Shown here one piece after another: positions 25,538 to 32,301 of a DNA stretch of 34,273 bases. The stretch is from Leptolyngbyaceae cyanobacterium CSU_1_3 (GTDB taxonomy: Bacteria; Cyanobacteriota; Cyanobacteriia; Leptolyngbyales; Leptolyngbyaceae). Each line of letters opens with the position of its first letter. The stretch's first letter is position 1. The notes beneath the pieces are model-generated. The model was not told the DNA's origin, made no database searches, and saw nothing but the letters and a program-made list of their open reading frames with translations. The translations under genes and the position numbers were made by a program. The stretch covers positions 1 to 34,273 of the forward strand of contig JAAUOZ010000047.1 in assembly GCA_012034655.1 (NCBI GenBank), given 5' to 3'.

Positions 25538-26225
25538 GGGTGAGTCCAGGCAAACGGGTCAATGGGTGCGATCGAGGGAGTCTAGATAGGCGGCAGCACC
25601 AGAATTAGTCAACGATTAGCCAATAATGGGTGCAAAATCCAGCTAGCTTACCCAGCCTCATTATTTCAGGACAGGGTGATGGACGGATATTAACGGATAT
25701 TAAATGTTTTCGGCGCAGCCTGAATGCTGAGCGCCATGCCATTTTGGACTTTAGATAGTCAACTTTAGAGGCTAGCACCCAGCCAGGTAGGAAGACAAAA
25801 TTAAATTTACGGTAGGGTTTGGGTTTTGGTAGGCAATCATGCCGTCCACTTGACCTAGAGGGTGTTTGAAAAGTCTCCGTTGATCGCCCAGGGCGTGTTT
25901 TAAAACCCTCTGGCTACGATTGTGCCCCATTGGTATTTTATTGTCATGCAAACCCCTTAACGATATGGGCATTGCCCGCCAGGGCCCTCCGGTGGGTCAG
26001 CTACTGTCACCTAATGTCAGCTACCAGGTTCACCGATTAGAATCGACGCTTGATGCTCTCGCTGCATTTGCGCCTGAAGGCTCGATCGGGTCGCCCTGAG
26101 AAGAAAGCCTGGGAAGGAGGGCAAAAGGCTATTACGTTCAGCGAACCTTCACCTATGTAGTCTGCCAGGCTTTAATGGACGGATCGAGAATGGGAAGCGA
26201 TTATTTTTGAGGAGCTTTTAACCCC
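25538..26225. other. Spacer between pentapeptide-repeat and DUF3352 genes
   Basis: About 690 bp with no supported gene. It contains a 10-bp tandem pair ACGGATATTA (25683-25702), the second copy of the 22-bp repeat (25735-25756), and a partial copy of the palindromic repeat (25928-25959). A plus-strand frame from ATG 25965 to the stop at 26206-26208 has only one internal TGA (26097-26099). It reads smoothly but matches no family I know, so it may be a decayed small gene or chance. Confidence 0.4.
25928..25959. repeat. Partial copy of palindromic interspersed repeat
   Basis: The right-end segment (GGT, TTTTATT, ATGCAAACCCCTTA) matches the right ends of the units at 22008 and 29941, without the central palindrome. 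Confidence 0.6.
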
Positions 26226-26822
26226 TCAAGAAATTCTTGACAGATCGCCAGAACTGCTGCGGGCTGAGGCTTCGAGGCAGTTTGTCTCAGCTATGGTAAT
26301 GCCTGAGAGATTGGCGTTGTGCAGATTGGTTCTTGATAAGATTGCCTTCGTTAGGTTGGCGTTGCTCAAGTTTGTGTCGCTGAGGTTTGCGCCCGTCATA
26401 TTGGCTCGGCTGAGGTTTGCGCCCATCAGATTTACGCCGCGCAGATTAGCGTAGCTCAAGTTTGCGCCCGTCAAATCGGCATAGCTGAGATCTGCGTGGC
26501 AGAGTTCGGCGAGGCGCAAGTCTGCTCTGACCAGGGATGCCTTCTGAAGATTTGCCTGGTAAACGATCGCCCGAATCAGATTCGATCGTTCCAAAATTGC
26601 CAGGGTCAAGACTGCTTCACTCAGATCCGCTCGCCAAAGCGTGGTAGCTGTCAGGTTGGCATGGCGCAGATCTGCTTGAGAGAGCAGAGCGCTGGCCAGA
26701 TTGGCGTGGCTGAGATCGACATCAGTCAGGGCAACGAGGCGCAGGTCTGCTTCAGGGAGACTCATTTGGGCAAACGATCGCTCTCCCGCCGCGTACCGTT
26801 CTAAAAGATCAATTGTGCTCAT
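26226..26822 (-). CDS. Pentapeptide-repeat protein
   Basis: A 198-residue protein made almost entirely of A(D/N)LxX repeats from about residue 22 to 180 (for example ADLSYADLTGANLSYANLRG). Such repeats fold as a right-handed quadrilateral beta-helix. The first 20 residues (MSTIDLLERYAAGERSFAQM) form the usual short helical cap, and the C-terminal 18 residues are Ser-rich. No signal peptide is present, so the protein is probably cytoplasmic. Cyanobacteria carry dozens of these proteins, mostly of unknown role; nothing here points to gyrase protection. It stands alone, 164 bp downstream of bioA on the same strand. Confidence 0.92.
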   Translation of the reverse strand: MSTIDLLERYAAGERSFAQMSLPEADLRLVALTDVDLSHANLASALLSQADLRHANLTATTLWRADLSEAVLTLAILERSNLIRAIVYQANLQKASLVRADLRLAELCHADLSYADLTGANLSYANLRGVNLMGANLSRANMTGANLSDTNLSNANLTKAILSRTNLHNANLSGITIAETNCLEASARSSSGDLSRIS

Positions 26823-26986
26823 ATTAAATTTGGAATGGGTGCGATCGATTGATTCAATGTGTGAGGCTGGCTGCGCCTAGCTGTACAGTGTATTGTAACA
26901 TTTTGCAAACTAATGTAAACAGATTGTTACGATTTAATGGTGGCAAGCTAGCGATCGCGACCCGTACTTTACTCGAAACCCTTCAC

Positions 26987-28267
26987 TCAACCCACTTCAC
27001 TCAACACTTTACAAAGCGTCTGATAAACCTGATCGAGTTCCTCACGGGTAATGCAGTAGGGCGGCATCAGGTAAAGTGTGTTGCCCAGGGGGCGAATGAA
27101 CAGCCCCAAATCTAGGCAGCGATCGCGCAAGTGAGTTCCGATCGAGTTAAAGTAGCCCGATGTTTCTGGTGTTGTGATTTCCATTGCGGCGATCGTTCCA
27201 CAAAAGCGAATATTTTCGATTTTAGAATGACCCCTCAGCCATTCATCAAAGCATTGACGGTGCAGCTTTTCTAACTGTTGAAACTGTTGTGGATTTTGTT
27301 CTAATAGCGTTAGAGAAGTGATTCCCGTCGCGCAGGCGAGTGGGTTTCCCGTAAAAGAATGGCCGTGGAGAAAGGCTTTACTCGCGTCGTCGCTGTAGAA
27401 CGATTGGTAGATTTCCTCAGTCGCCATCGTCACCGCTAAGGGCAAACAACCCCCTGACAACCCTTTAGACAAACAAAGAATATCGGGCGCTGTGCCAGAC
27501 TTCAAACAGGCAAACAGTTCGCCCGTGCGACCAAACCCAGTCATCACTTCGTCGTAGATCAACAACACGCCATAGTGATGAGCGAGATCTTGCAGCGATC
27601 GTAAAAACTGCGATCGACAGATCCGCATTCCACCCGCACCCTGAATCAACGGTTCAATAAAAATTGCAGCGTAACGATCGCCCTTCAGACAGTTCTCAAT
27701 CTTCTCAAGTGCTTGTGCCTCTTTGCCTTCGACCGTAAGATCTCCCTCAAACGTCGCCGGAAATGGAACCGTATCCATCGAGAACATCAACGGTTGAAAC
27801 GGTCGCCACCAGTCGCAACTGCCCCCGATCGACATCGCCCCGATCGTATCGCCGTGATATCCGCCCTCAAAACCGAGAAACCGAGTGCGCAGGTCGCCCT
27901 GGTTGCCCCAATATTGGTACGCCATTTTGAGGGCAACTTCAACAGAAGTCGAGCCGTTGTCTGAGAAGAAAACTCTCGTCAGCGAATCGGGCAGATGGGC
28001 AAGCAATTTTTGGGCCAACTGTTCGGCGGGTTCGTGGGTAAAGTTGGCGAAGATGACCTGTTCTAGCTGCTGGGCTTGGCGATAAAGAGCCTCTGCAAGA
28101 GCGGGATGGGCGTGGCCGTGAATAGTAACCCACCAGCTTGAGATGCAATCCATCACCCGTCGTCCATCCTCTAGCTCTAGCCAGATGCCGTCACCTCTCA
28201 GCACTTTGAGGGCGGGGGGTGTGGTTTTCATTTGGGTGAAGGGCCGCCAAATGGGGGAGTTGGGCAT
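26987..28267 (-). CDS. bioA: Adenosylmethionine-8-amino-7-oxononanoate aminotransferase
   Basis: BioA is a PLP enzyme of biotin synthesis that converts KAPA to DAPA using S-adenosylmethionine as amino donor. The 426-residue protein has the class III aminotransferase pattern: IWRPFTQM (6-13) and SSWWVTIHGHAHP (43-55), both typical of BioA, FFSDNGSTSVEVALKMA, GGYHGDT, IYDEVMTGFGRTG (237-249) and the Schiff-base lysine Lys268 in SKGLSGG. Length is normal. Many cyanobacteria instead carry the unrelated BioU for this step, so BioA is informative about the lineage. It follows birA by 35 bp on the same strand, forming a biotin cluster. The other bio genes are not in the window. Confidence 0.97.
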   Translation of the reverse strand: MPNSPIWRPFTQMKTTPPALKVLRGDGIWLELEDGRRVMDCISSWWVTIHGHAHPALAEALYRQAQQLEQVIFANFTHEPAEQLAQKLLAHLPDSLTRVFFSDNGSTSVEVALKMAYQYWGNQGDLRTRFLGFEGGYHGDTIGAMSIGGSCDWWRPFQPLMFSMDTVPFPATFEGDLTVEGKEAQALEKIENCLKGDRYAAIFIEPLIQGAGGMRICRSQFLRSLQDLAHHYGVLLIYDEVMTGFGRTGELFACLKSGTAPDILCLSKGLSGGCLPLAVTMATEEIYQSFYSDDASKAFLHGHSFTGNPLACATGITSLTLLEQNPQQFQQLEKLHRQCFDEWLRGHSKIENIRFCGTIAAMEITTPETSGYFNSIGTHLRDRCLDLGLFIRPLGNTLYLMPPYCITREELDQVYQTLCKVLSEVG

Positions 28268-28302
28268 GGGGAGTAGGGATGGGGGAGTAAGGTTGGATCT
28301 GG

Positions 28303-29136
28303 TTAGGATGGCTTGTCGGGTTTGGGGGTCTGGTTTGTAGGTTGCCAGATGACGTGTGCAGACAGGAAGGAGCGGATGGTTTGGTCGGGTAGCCGGAGAA
28401 GAAGGCAGCCTCGATCGTCCAGTCCGGCGGCTTCTCCGGTCACTCGTTCTTGGGGTAGCTCAAGGGTGATCGAGTGGCCGAGGAGGGCATCGCGATCGCG
28501 CAAAGTAGGTAGTAGAGATTGCAAGATCGAATGCTTTTGTGAATGCTGGGATGATTGCAAAAGCCCAGTAGCCTGCAAGAGATAGTAACGAATACGATCG
28601 AGGAAGATAAACTCATCAGGAACGCTGGCAACTTCGTGAAGACTAATCGGTTTGAGAATAGAATCATCTATCTGATCTATGTTAGAAAAATCAGCCTGAC
28701 GATTGAGGCCAATGCCAACAACAAGCTGAGTATGGTTGGCGATTGTGACCCCTTCACACAAAATTCCTGCCAGTTTGCGCCCGTTGAGTAGTATGTCATT
28801 TGTCCATTTCAACTTCAACTGATTCTGCAAGGAGGGCATCACCTCTTCGACCGCGTAGATCATCGCTAGCCCTGCTAGCAAACTGAACCCGGCTAACTGC
28901 GCGGCGGCAAGACGATCGAGCACCACGCTTAGGGTTAAAACTCCTGGTGGCGCATACCAGACGCGACCCCGTTGCCCCCGTCCCTGGGTTTGTCGGGCCG
29001 TGAACACCACATCCCCGTGAGCAAGGGTTCCAAGATGGGCGATCGCCCAGGTGTTGGTGCTCTCACAGCTTTCTAGACAATGCAGCCACGGCGGAGAATT
29101 TTGCGAGAATTCTGGGTGAGAGTTGTTTGTAGCCAC
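28303..29136 (-). CDS. birA: Biotin-[acetyl-CoA-carboxylase] ligase
   Basis: This ligase activates biotin with ATP and transfers it to the biotin carboxyl carrier protein of acetyl-CoA carboxylase. The 277-residue protein has the catalytic core motifs GRGQRGRVW (52-60) and KWTNDILL (110-117), plus the conserved GRKLAGILCEG (119-129) with Lys121, and a C-terminal SH3-like domain (GHSITLELPQERVTGEAAGL). It lacks an N-terminal DNA-binding domain, so it is a monofunctional ligase and not a repressor like E. coli BirA. The gene lies six bases after the SDR gene and 35 bp before bioA, so the three are probably one transcript. Confidence 0.94.
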   Translation of the reverse strand: MATNNSHPEFSQNSPPWLHCLESCESTNTWAIAHLGTLAHGDVVFTARQTQGRGQRGRVWYAPPGVLTLSVVLDRLAAAQLAGFSLLAGLAMIYAVEEVMPSLQNQLKLKWTNDILLNGRKLAGILCEGVTIANHTQLVVGIGLNRQADFSNIDQIDDSILKPISLHEVASVPDEFIFLDRIRYYLLQATGLLQSSQHSQKHSILQSLLPTLRDRDALLGHSITLELPQERVTGEAAGLDDRGCLLLRLPDQTIRSFLSAHVIWQPTNQTPKPDKPS

Positions 29137-29142
29137 AATCTG

Positions 29143-29868
29143 TTAGGTGAGAAGTAAGCCACCGTCAACCGTTAAGACAATGCCAGTCGTGTAGGGATTG
29201 GTCATCAGATAGAGAACACTTTGGGCAATGTCATCGGCGGTTCCAACATGGCGCGCAGGCAATGATTGTTGCATTCCGACAATCATCGCATTATATTCCG
29301 CTTCGGAGAGCGAATCCCACACCGCTGTATCGACGACACCCGGAGCTACCACGTTGACACGAATCGGGGCTAATTCTAGGGCTAGCGATCGTCCCAAAGT
29401 GGCGATCGCACCATTCACGGCTGCCAAAACGGCCATGCCTTGTTTGGCCGGCTTGAAAGCAGACAGACCCGAAAAGAACGTAATCGATCCTCCAAGGGCA
29501 ATTTTGGGAGCCGCTTCTCTGGCTGCATAGAAGTGCCCCCAAAATTTATCAAAACTGCGCTGGGCTTTGTCGGTCGAGAGTTCTGTAAATCGCTCTCGAT
29601 TTTCAAGTTCGTTGGTGGCAGCAGTAATTATCAGATGATCGAGAGAATCAATCTGTGCAAAAAGATTGATCACATCAGATTCTTGGGTGACATCTACAGC
29701 AATCACTTCTACATTGCCAAGAATAGTCTCTCTAGCATGATTAAGCTTGTCGATCGAGCGACTACACATAATCACGATTGCACCTTCACGAGCGATCGCG
29801 TGAGTGAGCGCGAGTCCGATGCCAGAACTCGCACCAATAATCACCACTGTTTTGTTTTCCAGAGACAT
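29143..29868 (-). CDS. Atypical short-chain dehydrogenase/reductase
   Basis: A 241-residue SDR fold protein. The NAD(P)-binding motif GASSGIG (12-18), the DVT and LIITAATNE segments, the Ser of the active site (FFSG, Ser133) and the end VVAPGVVDT and DDIAQSVLYLMTNPYTTG are clear. The catalytic YxxxK motif is missing: Leu148 and Asn152 stand where Tyr and Lys are expected (MAVLAAVNGAIATLG). A subfamily of bacterial SDRs with this VLAAxNG variant exists, so the loss is probably old and not an error. Without Tyr/Lys a normal SDR redox reaction is doubtful. It lies immediately upstream of birA and bioA, which hints at a link to biotin or fatty-acid metabolism, but this is context only. Confidence 0.88.
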   Translation of the reverse strand: MSLENKTVVIIGASSGIGLALTHAIAREGAIVIMCSRSIDKLNHARETILGNVEVIAVDVTQESDVINLFAQIDSLDHLIITAATNELENRERFTELSTDKAQRSFDKFWGHFYAAREAAPKIALGGSITFFSGLSAFKPAKQGMAVLAAVNGAIATLGRSLALELAPIRVNVVAPGVVDTAVWDSLSEAEYNAMIVGMQQSLPARHVGTADDIAQSVLYLMTNPYTTGIVLTVDGGLLLT

Positions 29869-29940
29869 CAGATTTGTGCTAATTGGATATTTGCAATTGG
29901 GGTCTCTCCCAGATTAGGGAGCTACGAGTTAATCATGTAC

Positions 29941-30042
29941 CACCAGCCAGGTTTCGACTTCGCTCAATCTTCAACCTTCAACCGTCGAGGGTTAGCGAAG
30001 TCGAAACCCGATGCACTGGTCTTTTATTTTTATGCAAACCCC
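29941..30042. repeat. Palindromic interspersed repeat, copy 2
   Basis: The same unit as at 22008, starting CACCAGCCAG and ending ATGCAAACCCC. The inverted arms are TTTCGACTTCGCT (29952-29964) and AGCGAAGTCGAAA (29994-30006); the loop has diverged from copy 1 while the stem is kept. It fills much of the 307-bp spacer upstream of bcp. Confidence 0.8.
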
Positions 30043-30075
30043 TTAGAAATGTGGATTTATGAATGCCGAGATTTT

Positions 30076-30129
30076 CGCCCTCATCCCCTAACCCCTTCTC
30101 CCAACTTGGGAGAGGCTGGGGTGAGGGCG
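30076..30129. repeat. Nested GC-rich palindrome upstream of bcp
   Basis: CGCCCTCATCCCC (30076-30088) pairs with GGGGTGAGGGCG (30118-30129) with one bulged base. Inside is the tight palindrome CTCCCAA-c-TTGGGAG (30098-30112). The CCCTCACCCC/CTTCTCCCAA type is widespread in cyanobacterial spacers, and a related piece lies at 23766-23826. Confidence 0.7.
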
Positions 30130-30175
30130 AGACAACCTTGCAGGAGAATGAATTGTAATCTTCGTAGATTGAACT

Positions 30176-30637
30176 ATGATCCTTCAGATTGGCGACCCCG
30201 CGCCCGACTTTACCCTGCCTGATCTGCACGAAACCCCGATCGGTCTGTCTACGTTCAAGGGGCAGCGAGTCGTGCTGTATTTTTACCCTCGCGACAACAC
30301 GCCCGGCTGTACCAAAGAAGCGATCGGCTTTCGGGAGTCTTACGCAGCCTACCAAGCTCAAAATATCGTTATTTTGGGCATCAGCACCGACACCGCCAAA
30401 TCCCACGAAAAATTTGCAACTAAGTACGACCTTCCCTTTCCATTACTTTGCGATGAGGGCGGAAAGATCGCCGCCGAATATGATAGCTACGGACTCAAAA
30501 AGTTTATGGGCAAAGAATACATGGGTATCAGTAGAAATACTTTTGTGATCAGCCCAGATGGTAAGATTGAGAAGATCTACAAGAAAGTCAAACCAGAGGC
30601 ACATGCGGCACAAATTTTGGCTGATTTGTCTACCTGA
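30176..30637 (+). CDS. bcp: Bcp/PrxQ-type peroxiredoxin
   Basis: A thiol peroxidase that reduces hydrogen peroxide and organic hydroperoxides with thioredoxin-type electron donors. The 153-residue protein has GDPAPDFTLPDL (6-17), the active-site loop YPRDNTPGCTKEA with peroxidatic Cys45, and SRNTFVISPDG. The second Cys five residues later (position 50) found in typical PrxQ is Ile here, so any disulfide would have to use Cys92 (LLCDEGG) or a partner protein. No signal peptide is seen; PrxQ proteins in cyanobacteria are cytosolic or thylakoid-associated. No good ribosome-binding site precedes ATG 30176. The gene is 120 bp upstream of a NUDIX gene on the same strand. Confidence 0.94.
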   Translation: MILQIGDPAPDFTLPDLHETPIGLSTFKGQRVVLYFYPRDNTPGCTKEAIGFRESYAAYQAQNIVILGISTDTAKSHEKFATKYDLPFPLLCDEGGKIAAEYDSYGLKKFMGKEYMGISRNTFVISPDGKIEKIYKKVKPEAHAAQILADLST

Positions 30638-30757
30638 CCTAGGGAAATTGGCTTGAGTTGCTTCTCTATAGGCAATGCCTCTACTCTGGCTTTGAAGGAT
30701 GTTAGATTCCTTCGATCGCTTTCCCTGTCTGCTCATTTTGCTGTGGCCTTTTAACTC

Positions 30758-31213
30758 ATGCGTCGGTTGTGGCATTTCATTCAAACTGTGCTGGGTATTA
30801 TTTTTCGCCATCCCATCACAGGTACGAGCATCATCCCCATCTTACCGGATGGTCGAATCGTTCTCATTCGCCGTCGAGACAATGGACTGTGGAGCTTGCC
30901 AGGGGGTATGGTCGATTGGGGTGAAGATATTCCTTCGGCGGTGCGGCGAGAGTTAGCAGAAGAGACGGGGCTAGAAGTTGCAGCCATTCGGCGGCTGGTG
31001 GGGGTGTATTCGTCACCCGATCGCGATCCCAGAATTCACTCAATTTGCGTCGTCGTCGAGGTTGAAGTGCAGGGAGAAATGGCGATAAAAGATACGATCG
31101 AGGTCTCCGATGTGCAAGCCTTCGATTCAAATGCTCTCCCCAAGGGTAGGCTTTCCCACGATCACGGCAGACAGCTACAAGATTATTTCAAAGGGTTGAC
31201 GACGCTAGATTGA
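30758..31213 (+). CDS. NUDIX hydrolase
   Basis: A 151-residue protein with a complete NUDIX box: Gly50, Glu56, Arg64-Glu65, Glu68-Glu69 and Gly71 in GGMVDWGEDIPSAVRREL plus AEETGL. NUDIX enzymes hydrolyse nucleoside diphosphates linked to another group. The substrate cannot be read from the sequence; the NGLWSLPGG lead-in and small size fit the ADP-ribose/oxidised-nucleotide types. The N-terminal 20 residues (MRRLWHFIQTVLGIIFRHPI) are hydrophobic and basic and may be an extra helix. It follows bcp on the same strand, which makes a shared link to oxidative stress possible but unproved. Confidence 0.92.
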   Translation: MRRLWHFIQTVLGIIFRHPITGTSIIPILPDGRIVLIRRRDNGLWSLPGGMVDWGEDIPSAVRRELAEETGLEVAAIRRLVGVYSSPDRDPRIHSICVVVEVEVQGEMAIKDTIEVSDVQAFDSNALPKGRLSHDHGRQLQDYFKGLTTLD

Positions 31214-31225
31214 GGAGTGCTTGCA

Positions 31226-31312
31226 TTCCGACCTTTGCCCTTCGGCTTCGCTCAGGGCACAGGCTGGCTGAGCGAAGTCGAAAACAGCGCGCTACGTCTT
31301 TGCTAGAAACCT
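31226..31312. repeat. Interspersed repeat, copy B (partner at 16807)
   Basis: It holds the near-perfect inverted repeat TTCGGCTTCGCTCAG (31241-31255) with CTGAGCGAAGTCGAA (31268-31282) inside the blocks shared with 16807-16892. The palindrome core is again of the TTCGACTTCGCTCAGC type. It lies between the convergent NUDIX and coaX genes. Confidence 0.6.
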
Positions 31313-31313
31313 T

Positions 31314-31352
31314 CTAAATGCTCAACCTAAATGCTCAACCTAAATGCTCAAC
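31314..31352. repeat. 13-bp tandem repeat, three copies, at the 3' end of coaX
   Basis: CTAAATGCTCAAC is repeated three times without mismatch (31314-31352). The coaX stop codon (31340-31342) lies inside the array, so the last codons and stop are part of the repeat. Confidence 0.93.
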
Positions 31353-32167
31353 ACTTGCTTGAGCGATCGCACTCCCCAAAACAACAAATTTGAGTCAACA
31401 ACGATGCGATTGGCTAGTTCAGGAAACTGCTGAAGGTGTTGAAATAAAATCGCGCTGTCTCCTCCGGTTAGCACCAAAGGACTTTTTGGAAACCATCGCT
31501 GCCAATCTTCGATAAAGTCTCGAATTCCTAACAGAAGGGTGTAGAGAATGCCGCTTTGCATAGACTCGATCGTGCCCTGTGCCCACCGAGGCGGCAGATC
31601 AGTCCCCAGGGTTTTTGTTTCAATCAGAGGCAGGGCGGCCGTTGCTTGATGGAGCGATCGAAACTGTAGCTGTAAACCTGGCAAAATCGCCCCACCCCAA
31701 AACTGGCGATGCTCATCTGCTCCGGTAAAAGTTAAGGCAGTTCCGCTATCAATGACTAAAACCGGACTGCCGTAAACTTCACAAGCGCCCCAAATGGCTA
31801 AAGCGCGATCGAGTCCCAAGCTAGAGTAAGCATTCTTAAGCGGAATCTGAGCCGAGGCGATCGGTCTCACCTGCAAATGGCGCTGCCAAACCCTCATTTG
31901 CTCCGGCACGACCGACGCAACCCACAGGTCAGGCAGACTCCAGCTTGGGGCAGCAGGCAACACAACATCCCCTACGCCACACCCTGCAAAGTCGAACCCA
32001 TGACGAATTAATCGCTCAACCTCCTGATCTAATAGATGAGAGGTATCCCAGGTTTTTTGTAAAACTGTATCCACGAACCAGGCCCAATGCAGCCGAGAAT
32101 TACCGATAATCAGGGCTAACCAGTGCTCAGGAATCGAAGACTTCTCTGAGGAATCAATCCTGCTCAT
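31340..32167 (-). CDS. coaX: Type III pantothenate kinase
   Basis: CoaX phosphorylates pantothenate, the first step of coenzyme A synthesis, and belongs to the ASKHA (actin-like) ATPase superfamily. The 275-residue protein has LALIIGNSRLHWAW (the phosphate-1 region), GLDRALAIWGA with the conserved Asp, VLVIDSGTALTFTG (phosphate 2), GGAILPGLQLQFRSL and LVLTGGDS. In the first motif the Asp usual in type III enzymes (IDxGNT) is replaced by Ile (IIGNS); this seems to be the cyanobacterial form. It is divergent from flv3 with a 134-bp shared promoter region containing a TATATA tract near the coaX start. Its last codons lie in a tandem repeat. Confidence 0.92.
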   Translation of the reverse strand: MSRIDSSEKSSIPEHWLALIIGNSRLHWAWFVDTVLQKTWDTSHLLDQEVERLIRHGFDFAGCGVGDVVLPAAPSWSLPDLWVASVVPEQMRVWQRHLQVRPIASAQIPLKNAYSSLGLDRALAIWGACEVYGSPVLVIDSGTALTFTGADEHRQFWGGAILPGLQLQFRSLHQATAALPLIETKTLGTDLPPRWAQGTIESMQSGILYTLLLGIRDFIEDWQRWFPKSPLVLTGGDSAILFQHLQQFPELANRIVVDSNLLFWGVRSLKQVLSI

Positions 32168-32301
32168 AGAAATTTGTTATATAGCTTCTATTGATAGGTG
32201 TCCTTACTTATTGCAACTTTACAGGAAGCATTTCCCAGGCGAAGATTAGAATTAAAGAGAAACATAAGTTAACAAACTTTCAGTTGCTACGGAGGCTAGT
32301 A

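Noticed and set aside
29440-30222. A 260-codon plus-strand frame across the SDR gene start and repeat region
   Set aside because: It is antisense to the SDR gene and then crosses repeats; no family pattern or ribosome-binding site.
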